Assembly: GCF_003943615.1 (NCBI RefSeq)
Contig: NZ_RJPZ01000008.1
Span: 23,808 to 87,807 of the forward strand
Length of the DNA stretch: 64,000 bases
Origin: Streptococcus australis
GTDB taxonomy: Bacteria > Bacillota > Bacilli > Lactobacillales > Streptococcaceae
Direction: 5' to 3'
Made by a program: the position numbers and the translations under genes. The notes below the pieces were generated by a model. It was not told the origin of the DNA. It was given only the letters and a program-made list of their open reading frames with translations, and did no database searches. Positions 57,286 through 64,000 of this stretch are shown here, piece by piece. How positions within the stretch are numbered: position 1 is the stretch's first letter; every line of letters begins with the position of its first letter.

Positions 57286-58692
57286 ATGGATGCAAAAACA
57301 CGCTACAAAGCGAAAAAGATTAAAATAGTATTTTTTGATATTGACGATACCTTACGAAACGTTGAGACAGGCTATGTTCCAGCTTCGATCATCAGAGTAT
57401 TCTCTCAATTACGAGAAAAAGGAATTTACACAGCTATTGCTAGTGGACGAGGGATTTTTGGAGTGCCAGAAGAAATCAAGGCTCTCCAACCAGACTTCTA
57501 TGTCACTCTGAATGGCTCCTACGTGATTGATCGCAAGGAAAATGTCATTTATGAAGAAAGGGTGCCAAATCCACTGGTTCAGGATTTTATTGCTTGGACC
57601 AAGCAAGTTGGAATTCATTATGGTTTGGTTGGGAGTCATCAATCAGCCCTGTCTGTTCGGACGGAAGAGATGAGCCAGGCTATTGATCCCATCTATCCAA
57701 ATTTACCTGTGGATCCTGATTTTGCTACTAAGCATTCTATCTATCAAATGTGGACCTTCGAGACTGGTGAAGCATTCGATGCTCTCCCAGAGGATTTGGC
57801 ACAAGAATTGCGTTTGGTTCGCTGGCATCCAATTTCATCTGATGTTGTCTTGAATCAGCAATCCAAAGCTCATGGTGTCTCAAAGGTAGTAGAAAAACTA
57901 GGGCTCAAACCAGAAAATGTCTTAACATTTGGGGATGGATTGAACGACATAGAATTATTTGACTATGCTGGTTTAGCGATTGCCATGGGAAATGCCCAGG
58001 AAGCATTAAAAGCTAAAGCAGATTATGTCACAATAACTTTAGAAGAAGATGGCATTTTACATGCCTTAGAGGAGTTAAAAATGGTTGAAAAAGAATTGCA
58101 TTTACCACAAACAAAAATGGATCAGGAAACAGGACCAATTGCGACGATTCATACCAACTATGGAGATCTGAAGATTCGTCTCTTCCCTGATCATGCACCA
58201 AAAACCGTTGCAAACTTTATTGCGCTTGCGAAAGATGGCTATTACAACGGAGTGATTTTCCACCGCATCATTAAAGATTTCATGATCCAAGGTGGGGACC
58301 CAACTGGAACAGGTATGGGTGGGGAATCCATCTACGGAGAGTCTTTTGAAGATGAATTCTCTGAAGAATTGTACAATATCCGTGGTGCGCTATCTATGGC
58401 CAATGCTGGACCAAATACCAACGGCAGTCAATTCTTCATTGTTCAAAACCAACACCTTCCTTATTCTAAAAAGGAAATTGCCCGTGGTGGTTGGCCTGAA
58501 GCTATTGCAGAGATTTATGCAGAAGAAGGAGGGACTCCTCACTTGGACCGTCGTCACACAGTATTCGGTCAGTTGATGGACGAAGCTTCTTATCAAGTAT
58601 TGGATACAATTGCGGCAGTTGAGACAGGTGCCATGGACAAACCCAAAGAAGATGTGGTGATGGAATCGATTGATATTGAGGGAGACGCATGA
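57286..58692 (+). CDS. HAD hydrolase-cyclophilin fusion protein
   Basis: A 468-residue two-domain protein. The N-terminal half (about 12-270) is a Cof-type HAD phosphatase with FFDIDDTLRN and TFGDGLNDIELF. The C-terminal half (about 285-468) is a cyclophilin prolyl isomerase with FHRIIKDFMIQGGDPTGTG and NGSQFFI. Start is ATG 57286, with GGAG 6 nt before; ATG 57274 overlaps that site. The fusion is known in streptococci and always sits near liaR. Whether both activities act on one pathway is not known. Confidence 0.93.
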   Translation: MDAKTRYKAKKIKIVFFDIDDTLRNVETGYVPASIIRVFSQLREKGIYTAIASGRGIFGVPEEIKALQPDFYVTLNGSYVIDRKENVIYEERVPNPLVQDFIAWTKQVGIHYGLVGSHQSALSVRTEEMSQAIDPIYPNLPVDPDFATKHSIYQMWTFETGEAFDALPEDLAQELRLVRWHPISSDVVLNQQSKAHGVSKVVEKLGLKPENVLTFGDGLNDIELFDYAGLAIAMGNAQEALKAKADYVTITLEEDGILHALEELKMVEKELHLPQTKMDQETGPIATIHTNYGDLKIRLFPDHAPKTVANFIALAKDGYYNGVIFHRIIKDFMIQGGDPTGTGMGGESIYGESFEDEFSEELYNIRGALSMANAGPNTNGSQFFIVQNQHLPYSKKEIARGGWPEAIAEIYAEEGGTPHLDRRHTVFGQLMDEASYQVLDTIAAVETGAMDKPKEDVVMESIDIEGDA

Positions 58693-59057
58693 GAATCGGG
58701 GATAAACTGAAGGGTGTTGTGACAGGGTTGCAACCTTATGGAGCCTTTGTTGAACTAGAGACAGGGGGAACCGGTTTAATCCATATTTCTGAAATCCGCA
58801 GTGGGTATATTGACAACATTCATGATATTTTAAAAATTGGAGATGAAGTTACTACTCAGGTCATCGATATTGATGAATATTCGGGGAAGGCTAGTTTGTC
58901 CCTTCGAACCCTAGAAACTGGGAACAGAAAACATTTTCGTCATCATCGTTTTTCAAATGATCGCCATAAGATCGGTTTTACTCCATTAGCCAAGCAATTA
59001 CCTATTTGGATTAAAGAAAGTAAAGAATTTTTGAGTGATACCGGTCAGGGAAAATAA
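58689..59057 (+). CDS. cvfD: S1 RNA-binding domain protein (CvfD/YugI-like)
   Basis: A 122-residue protein with one S1 domain at about 2-75 (GDKLKGVVTGLQPYGAFVELE and GLIHISEI) and a basic tail. It overlaps the preceding fusion gene by 4 nt. The pneumococcal counterpart CvfD is an RNA-binding regulator of stress and virulence. The symbol rests on this similarity and on gene order. Confidence 0.85.
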   Translation: MRIGDKLKGVVTGLQPYGAFVELETGGTGLIHISEIRSGYIDNIHDILKIGDEVTTQVIDIDEYSGKASLSLRTLETGNRKHFRHHRFSNDRHKIGFTPLAKQLPIWIKESKEFLSDTGQGK

Positions 59058-59085
59058 GAATTTGTTTCTGCAGATAGAAGAAAAA

Positions 59086-59115
59086 GAGGCTGGGACAAAA
59101 GTCCCAGCCTCTCAA
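59086..59115. terminator. Terminator stem inside repeat copy B
   Basis: An 11-bp G+C-rich stem with an AAAA loop. Flanking A and T tracts are modest; it probably ends cysK transcripts on the reverse strand (T run from the A stretch at 59081-59085). Confidence 0.75.
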
Positions 59116-59223
59116 TTGTCTTTGGATTGTCGAGCAAGACGCAGTAGTAGAGCCCTACTCAACTGTGCGGAGGTGGGACGACGAAATCGAATTCTAACGA
59201 ATTACCGATTTCTGTCCCACTCT
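59086..59223 (-). repeat. Dispersed streptococcal repeat, copy B (short form, inverted)
   Basis: The reverse complement of copy A (43741-43919) with about 7 differences in the shared flanks and about 36 nt missing in the middle, where the central hairpin of copy A lies. The terminator stem GAGGCTGGGAC / GTCCCAGCCTC (59086-59111) differs from copy A by a paired A-T to G-C change. Sits at the convergent cvfD/cysK junction. Confidence 0.85.
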
Positions 59224-59228
59224 CTTTC

Positions 59229-60158
59229 TTATTCTTGTTCAAAATCGTAAAGAGTAGTCGAAAGGTACCGTTCCCCATTATCTGGTGCCAAGGCCAAGAC
59301 CTTTTTACCAGCTCCCAGCTCTTTTGCGACTTCAATCGCTGCATAGATAGCGGCAGCAGATGAAATTCCGACTAAGAATCCTTCTTGTCCACCAATGTAG
59401 CGCCCTAATTCTAAAGCTTGTTCAGAAGTGACACGGATTACGCCATCATAAGCATTTGTATCCAGAGTTTCTGGAATGAAACCTGCTGAAAGTCCTTGGA
59501 TTTTGTGTGGTCCAGGTTTTTCGCCAGAAAGAATTGCTGATTCATCTGCTTCAACTGCATAGACTTGGACAGCTGGGTTGACTTTTTTCAAGGCATGAGA
59601 AACACCTGAAATAGTTCCACCAGTACCAACACCACTGACGTAAGCATCCAATCCATTTGGTCCAAAAGCTTCTAAAATTTCTTGTCCTGTTGTTGCTTCA
59701 TGGACTTCTGGGTTGGCGCTGTTGTTAAATTGGAGGGGAAGGAAACCGTTTCGTTCTGCAGCGATTTCTTCTGCTTTAGCGATAGCGCCTTTCATTCCTT
59801 CACTACCTGGAGTTAAGACCAGTTCAGCTCCATAAGCTTGAATGATTTTGCGGCGTTCAACACTCATAGTTTCAGGCATGACGATAACGACTTTATACCC
59901 TTTGGCAGCTCCGACCCATGACAAACCAATTCCTGTATTCCCACTGGTTGCTTCAACGATAGTAGAACCTGGTTGAAGAAGACCATCTCGTTCTGCTTTT
60001 TCAATCATGCTAAGAGCAATCCGGTCTTTGACAGATGAACCAGGGTTGAAGGCTTCTAGTTTAACATAGACATCAGCAGCTCCTTCAGGTACCAAGTGGT
60101 TCAATTTTACAATAGGTGTTTTTCCGATTAATTCTGTAATATTTTCATAGATTGGCAT
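59229..60158 (-). CDS. cysK: Cysteine synthase (O-acetylserine sulfhydrylase)
   Basis: A 309-residue PLP enzyme making L-cysteine from O-acetylserine and sulfide. PLP lysine in [11 protein letters not shown] (about 35-45); [11 protein letters not shown] (about 68-78) substrate loop; [10 protein letters not shown] phosphate cup. Length and motifs are those of CysK rather than cystathionine synthase. A clear promoter with a palindrome over its start site precedes it (60164-60216). Convergent with cvfD. Confidence 0.96.
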   Translation of the reverse strand: MPIYENITELIGKTPIVKLNHLVPEGAADVYVKLEAFNPGSSVKDRIALSMIEKAERDGLLQPGSTIVEATSGNTGIGLSWVGAAKGYKVVIVMPETMSVERRKIIQAYGAELVLTPGSEGMKGAIAKAEEIAAERNGFLPLQFNNSANPEVHEATTGQEILEAFGPNGLDAYVSGVGTGGTISGVSHALKKVNPAVQVYAVEADESAILSGEKPGPHKIQGLSAGFIPETLDTNAYDGVIRVTSEQALELGRYIGGQEGFLVGISSAAAIYAAIEVAKELGAGKKVLALAPDNGERYLSTTLYDFEQE

Positions 60159-60163
60159 ACGAT

Positions 60164-60185
60164 ATACACTCCTTTGTTAGTGTAT
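60164..60185 (-). promoter_or_regulatory. Inverted repeat at the cysK transcription start
   Basis: ATACACT and AGTGTAT (60164-60170, 60179-60185) around an 8-nt spacer, just downstream of the -10 and covering the AAAGGAG ribosome site. Could be an operator or an mRNA hairpin. Confidence 0.45.
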
Positions 60186-60187
60186 CC

Positions 60188-60216
60188 AGTATACCGCCAG
60201 TAAGAAGGTTTGTAAA
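60188..60216 (-). promoter_or_regulatory. Sigma-A promoter of cysK
   Basis: Reverse strand: TTTACA (complement of 60211-60216), 17-nt spacer, TATACT (complement of 60188-60193). Confidence 0.8.
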
Positions 60217-60249
60217 ATATAAAAAAGCTATCGAGGTGATAGCCTTTTT

Positions 60250-60882
60250 TTATAGCTGAATGGGAACTTCCACTTCCTTTAATCCCTGATCACTAATCTC
60301 AACTTTTCCATGGTAAAAATCAATCAGGTCCGCAATCACATTTTCTTTTTGCTCTTTATCTACATAAATCAGACTAAAGACAGCATCGGTGAAGTCTGTC
60401 TGGAATTCTGCTAATTGGTGAGCGGATAGAAAGTTCGCAAACTCTTGGTATTGGGGATAAGTCAAGGTAATCCCTAAACCAACTTGCTCCTTGATTTCAA
60501 CGAGACCGATTTCTTTCACAGCCTGAGCGACACTACTGGCATAAGCGCGGATAAGACCGCCTGCGCCTAGCTTGATCCCACCAAAATAACGAGTGACAAC
60601 GCAGCAGACATTGGTCAACTCATGATTTTCTAAAACGCCGAGCATAGGCACGCCAGCAGTCCCACTCGGTTCGCCATCGTCACTGGTCCGTTTAATTTCA
60701 AACTGCTCCCCAATGACAAAAGCAGAGCAATTATGAGTTGCCTTGTAGTGTTCTTTCTTGACAGCAGCTATAAAGTCGCGAGCTTCCTCTTCAGTATAGA
60801 CCCGTTTAACATGGCAAAGAAAGCGAGATTTTTTAATTTCTTCTTGGATGAGGCCGTCCTCTTTAAATGTCTTGTATTCCAT
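60250..60882 (-). CDS. YigZ/IMPACT family protein
   Basis: A 210-residue protein with the UPF0029/IMPACT N-terminal domain (EIKKSRFLCHVKRV, HNCSAFVIG, SDDGEPSGTAGVPML at about 72-86, RYFGGIKLGAGGLIRAY at about 99-115) and a C-terminal DUF1949 ferredoxin-like domain. IMPACT proteins regulate translation in eukaryotes; the bacterial role is unclear. It is divergent from comFA, as in other streptococci, with a 55-nt shared upstream region. Confidence 0.92.
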   Translation of the reverse strand: MEYKTFKEDGLIQEEIKKSRFLCHVKRVYTEEEARDFIAAVKKEHYKATHNCSAFVIGEQFEIKRTSDDGEPSGTAGVPMLGVLENHELTNVCCVVTRYFGGIKLGAGGLIRAYASSVAQAVKEIGLVEIKEQVGLGITLTYPQYQEFANFLSAHQLAEFQTDFTDAVFSLIYVDKEQKENVIADLIDFYHGKVEISDQGLKEVEVPIQL

Positions 60883-60922
60883 ACACTTATTTTACAAAAA
60901 AACTCTTAAAACTGCGAGCTTT

Positions 60923-60930
60923 TACGAATA
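60923..60930 (+). promoter_or_regulatory. SigX (ComX) cin-box promoter of comFA
   Basis: TACGAATA within TTTTACGAATA, the late competence promoter core. It ends only 7 nt before ATG 60938. Confidence 0.9.
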
Positions 60931-60937
60931 TATAAGT

Positions 60938-62236
60938 ATGAAAGTTGAAGATTGTTATGGAAGGTTGTTTACCCAAGATCAACTAGAGGTGGAGCTACTT
61001 GGACAAGCCCAGCGACTGCCAACTATGGTAGAGGAAAAGACGGGTTTGCTTTGTAATCGTTGCGGAAGCCAGATTGATAAGACTAGATGGAAACTGCAGA
61101 TAGGAAGCTACTATTGTAGAGCTTGCATTCAATTAGGAAGAGTTAGGAGCGACCAAACACTCTATCACTTTCCCCAAGAAGCTTTTCCCCAAGAAGAAGT
61201 CTTAAGATGGCAGGGGAGTCTGACACCATTTCAAAGTCGGGTTTCTCAAGAGTTGGTTCAATCCTTAACAGATAGCAAGCCGATGATGGTACACGCAGTA
61301 ACAGGAGCGGGTAAAACGGAAATGATGTACCAAGTGGTGGCAGAAGTGATAAAAAAGGGGAGATGTGTTTGTATTGCTACACCAAGGATTGACGTGTGTA
61401 TTGAATTGTATAAGCGAATGACAAAGGACTTTTCCTGCCCCATCTCCTTGTTGCACGGTGATTCAGAACCTTATTTCCGAACGCCTCTTATCATATCCAC
61501 CACTCATCAACTACTAAAGTTCTATCAAGCTTTTGACCTCCTCATCATCGATGAAGTCGATGCCTTTCCTTTTGTTGATAACCCCGTTCTCTATCATGCC
61601 GTTTCAAATGCCGTAACCAAGAAAGGGAAACTTATCTATTTGACAGCTACCTCTACAAAAGAGTTAGATAAAAAGGTCAAAAAAAAGGAAATAACCCGCG
61701 TTAGCCTACCCAGGCGCTTTCACGGAAATCCTCTAGTAATTCCTAAAAAAGTATGGCTAAAAGATCTACGAAAGAAAGTTGAAAAGAGGCAAATACCAGG
61801 GAAGTTACTCAGACTAATAAAGAAACAACGAAAAACAAGCTTTCCACTGATCCTATTTGTATCAGAGATTGAATTAGGAGAAAAGATCCTTAAACTCTTA
61901 AGAGAGAACTTCAAGGATGAAATCATCGAACTGGTGACCTCTAAAACAGAAAATAGATTGGAACTGGTAGAAAAATTTCGCAACCAAGAAATTACCATCC
62001 TTGTTTCAACGACAATCCTGGAACGGGGAGTCACCTTCCCTAAAGTAGATGTGTTTGTGATTGAGGCCAATCATCGGCTGTTCACTAAGAGCGCACTGGT
62101 TCAAATATCTGGTCGTGTGGGAAGAAGTATGGAAAGACCTACAGGGGAATTGCTTTTCCTAGCAGAAGGAAGCAACCAAGAAATGACACAAGCCATTAAA
62201 GAAATAAAAGAAATGAATCGGGAGGCAGGATTTTGA
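60938..62236 (+). CDS. comFA: Competence helicase ComFA
   Basis: A 432-residue DEAD-type ATPase that helps pull single-stranded DNA into the cell. An N-terminal zinc finger (CNRCGS and CRAC, about 43-69), Walker A AVTGAGKTE (about 120-128), DEVD (about 206-209) and motif VI QISGRVGRS are visible. Start is MKVEDCYGRLF at ATG 60938, matching pneumococcal ComFA, and no ribosome site is seen between the cin-box and start. Overlaps comFC by 4 nt. Confidence 0.95.
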   Translation: MKVEDCYGRLFTQDQLEVELLGQAQRLPTMVEEKTGLLCNRCGSQIDKTRWKLQIGSYYCRACIQLGRVRSDQTLYHFPQEAFPQEEVLRWQGSLTPFQSRVSQELVQSLTDSKPMMVHAVTGAGKTEMMYQVVAEVIKKGRCVCIATPRIDVCIELYKRMTKDFSCPISLLHGDSEPYFRTPLIISTTHQLLKFYQAFDLLIIDEVDAFPFVDNPVLYHAVSNAVTKKGKLIYLTATSTKELDKKVKKKEITRVSLPRRFHGNPLVIPKKVWLKDLRKKVEKRQIPGKLLRLIKKQRKTSFPLILFVSEIELGEKILKLLRENFKDEIIELVTSKTENRLELVEKFRNQEITILVSTTILERGVTFPKVDVFVIEANHRLFTKSALVQISGRVGRSMERPTGELLFLAEGSNQEMTQAIKEIKEMNREAGF

Positions 62237-62904
62237 GTAACTGTTTGTTATGTGATGAAGAGTTATCCAATCAAGAATCCTTAAGGAATCTAATCTTAAT
62301 GACAAAAAAGAATCTCACAATATGTGAAAACTGTAAAAACAAGTTCGAAGCAGTTAGTGAAGCTAGTTGCAAGACTTGTTGTAAAAAAAGTTCTGAGACA
62401 TCTTGTGAAGATTGCCAAGAGTGGGAGCGAAAAGGGAAAAGTGTCAACCATAAAGCACTTTACTACTATAACGAGGAAATGAAGGAATATTTTCAGAAAT
62501 ACAAATTCCAGGGGGACCAACTGTTAGCTGGTCTCTTTGCTGAGGAAGTAAAGCTAGCGCTCAAAAAGTATAAAGGGTATACCATTGTTCCAATTCCTTT
62601 AAGCGATGAGAGAAATGAGAAGAGAGGATTTAATCAGGTAACAGCCATCTTAGAAGCTGCAAGAATCCCTTATCAAGACGTATTGAAAAAAAAGAATACA
62701 AAAGCCCAATCACAGAAAAATAAAAAGGAAAGATTAAAAACAGAACAAGCCTTTGAACGAAAAGAGTTTAAAAACAAAAGCTGGCCGGAGAAAATACTGA
62801 TAATTGATGATATCTACACAACAGGGGCAACAATAGAGAGAGCTAAAGAAATGTTAAATGTAAATGGGGTGAAAGAAATAAGATCTTTTTCATTAGCAAG
62901 ATAG
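62233..62904 (+). CDS. comFC: Competence protein ComFC (phosphoribosyltransferase fold)
   Basis: A 223-residue protein needed for DNA uptake. The N-terminal zinc ribbon (CLLCDEE; CENC; CKTC; CEDC) covers about 4-60, and the PRTase signature ILIIDDIYTTGATI lies at about 190-203. Start is TTG 62233 inside the end of comFA, with GGGAGG upstream. It is expressed from the SigX promoter of comFA. Relatives partner with ComFA and DprA. Confidence 0.94.
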   Translation: MSNCLLCDEELSNQESLRNLILMTKKNLTICENCKNKFEAVSEASCKTCCKKSSETSCEDCQEWERKGKSVNHKALYYYNEEMKEYFQKYKFQGDQLLAGLFAEEVKLALKKYKGYTIVPIPLSDERNEKRGFNQVTAILEAARIPYQDVLKKKNTKAQSQKNKKERLKTEQAFERKEFKNKSWPEKILIIDDIYTTGATIERAKEMLNVNGVKEIRSFSLAR

Positions 62905-62921
62905 AATAATCAAAAATATAT

Positions 62922-62950
62922 TTGCAAAAATAAAATGAAAGCGTTATAAT
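62922..62950 (+). promoter_or_regulatory. Promoter of hpf with a cre-like sequence
   Basis: TTGCAA (62922-62927), 17-nt spacer, TATAAT (62945-62950). TGAAAGCGTTATAA (62936-62949) overlaps the -10 and fits the catabolite site consensus except at one conserved C. Confidence 0.7.
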
Positions 62951-62991
62951 ATAGATATAAAAAGAAAAACGTTTAGAAAGTAGGTACTTAT

Positions 62992-63537
62992 ATGATTAAA
63001 TATAGTATCCGTGGTGAAAACCTAGAAGTAACAGAAGCCATTCACGACTATGTCGTTTCTAAACTCGAAAAAATTGAAAAATATTTTCAAGCAGAGCAAG
63101 AATTGGATGCACGTGTAAACCTAAAAGTTTATCGTGAAAAAACTGCAAAAGTTGAAGTCACGATTCCACTTGGTTCTATTACGCTTCGTGCAGAAGATGT
63201 TTCTCAAGATATGTATGGATCTATTGACTTGGTAGTTGATAAGATTGAACGTCAAATTCGTAAGAATAAAACAAAGATTGAAAAGAAAAATCGTAGTAAA
63301 TCTGCAACTAGCAAAATCTTTACAGACGTTTTAGTAGAAGAAAGTGTTGCATTGGAAAAAGTTGTTCGTACAAAAACGATTGACATTGAACCAATGGAAT
63401 TAGATGAAGCGATTCTTCAAATGGAACTATTGGGACATGACTTCTTCATCTATAAGGATGTGGAAGACAATACAACTAACGTTATTTACCGTCGTGAAGA
63501 TGGAGATATTGGACTTCTCGAAGTTAAAGAAAAATAA
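62992..63537 (+). CDS. hpf: Ribosome hibernation promoting factor, long form
   Basis: A 181-residue long HPF. The N-terminal S30AE domain (about 1-100) blocks the mRNA and tRNA channel; a linker and a C-terminal dimerisation domain (about 120-181, ending EVKEK) drive 100S ribosome formation. Start follows a weak AAAGTAGG site. Single gene with its own promoter and terminator, next to comFC as in other streptococci. Confidence 0.96.
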   Translation: MIKYSIRGENLEVTEAIHDYVVSKLEKIEKYFQAEQELDARVNLKVYREKTAKVEVTIPLGSITLRAEDVSQDMYGSIDLVVDKIERQIRKNKTKIEKKNRSKSATSKIFTDVLVEESVALEKVVRTKTIDIEPMELDEAILQMELLGHDFFIYKDVEDNTTNVIYRREDGDIGLLEVKEK

Positions 63538-63551
63538 ATAAATTCAGTCAG

Positions 63552-63586
63552 AAAGCTCCTGTAGAATATACAGGAGCTTTCCTTTT
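63552..63586 (+). terminator. Intrinsic terminator after hpf
   Basis: A perfect 12-bp stem AAAGCTCCTGTA / TACAGGAGCTTT with a 5-nt loop, then CCTTTT. Confidence 0.88.
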
Positions 63587-63652
63587 ATATAGGGAATAAA
63601 TAGTCGCAAATCAAAAAAATAACAAAAAAAATAAAAAAATAGAAAAAAGATA

Positions 63653-63681
63653 TTGACAAGAATAATTGGTCGTGATATACT
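63653..63681 (+). promoter_or_regulatory. rRNA operon promoter
   Basis: TTGACA (63653-63658), 17-nt spacer, extended -10 TGA-TATACT (63676-63681). A nearly pure A+T tract (about 63610-63650) lies just upstream, as in UP elements. Confidence 0.9.
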
Positions 63682-63689
63682 AATATAGT

Positions 63690-63831
63690 TGTCGCGCGAG
63701 AGCGACAAAGACCTTTGAAAACTGAACAAGACGAACCAATGTGCAGGGCGCTATAACGGAAGTTATAGTACTGAACAATGAAAAAAACAATAAATCTGTC
63801 AGTGACAGAATGAGTTTAGACAAACAATTAT
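63690..63831 (+). promoter_or_regulatory. 16S rRNA leader
   Basis: Holds a GTCGC/GCGAC hairpin (63691-63706), then AAAGACCTTTGAAAACTGAACAA as the usual streptococcal leader, and a CTATAAC/GTTATAG hairpin (63751-63768) just before the mature 5' end. Probable antitermination and RNase III processing region; the 3' partner is outside the window. Confidence 0.75.

Positions 63832-64000
<169 letters not shown>

Overview
The window is chromosomal DNA of a low-GC Gram-positive coccus of the genus Streptococcus. The 16S rRNA 5' end at the right edge, a YSIRK-type signal peptide, a SigX cin-box before comFA, MapZ, CcrZ, LiaFSR and StkP/PhpP all point there. The 16S variable region and protein sequences suggest the mitis/sanguinis/parasanguinis side of the genus; I cannot fix the species from memory. 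Nearly everything is conserved core genome. I see no prophage, IS transposase, CRISPR array or tRNA gene.

Layout. 1-4315: tail of a probable LCP-family cell-wall protein, then a reverse pair (small protein, HIT hydrolase) divergent from ecsA-ecsB-ccrZ-trmB. 4399-9960: the rimP-nusA-rnpM-ylxQ-infB-rbfA operon, with one strong promoter, a leader hairpin and a terminator. 10067-14312: Na/Pi transporter, nagA (with a NagR-type operator), a small membrane protein and an aldo/keto reductase. 14514-18992: a large secreted subtilisin-like surface protease. 19057-22767: glycine T-box leader, glyQ, a strongly structured intergenic element, glyS and a UPF0291 protein. 23174-27753: division/wall cluster rsmH-ftsL-pbp2X-mraY. 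27880-36880: DEAD-box helicase, a two-gene amino-acid ABC importer without a binding protein, DUF4059, trxB, the NAD salvage pair pncB-nadE, a GNAT acetyltransferase and pepC. 36945-43728: pbp1A-recU (reverse), ypsA, gpsB, rnpB, an RlmL-like methyltransferase and mapZ. 43926-46286: luxS (reverse) and rny. 46484-54789: gmk, then rpoZ-priA-fmt-rsmB-phpP-stkP. 54920-59057: liaFSR, a HAD-cyclophilin fusion and cvfD. 59229-63537: cysK and a YigZ protein (reverse), comFA-comFC and hpf. 63653-64000: an rRNA promoter, leader and the start of 16S.

How the genes work together. Many genes serve septal growth: FtsL, PBP2X, MraY and PBP1A make wall; MapZ, GpsB and CcrZ place and time division; StkP and PhpP set phosphorylation of that machinery; LiaFSR senses envelope stress. 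A second theme is translation and RNA turnover (RimP, NusA, IF-2, RbfA, RNase Y, RNase P, Hpf, Fmt, RsmB, RsmH, GlyRS).

No wholly new multi-gene system is evident. The most interesting signals are non-coding: the folded region between glyQ and glyS; the rimP start and the hairpin between the Shine-Dalgarno site and start of nusA; a promoter running straight into a terminator before DUF4059-trxB, followed by a short Cys-containing leader frame; two inverted copies of a terminator-bearing repeat at convergent gene junctions; and a tiny basic reading frame with a strong ribosome site before rny.
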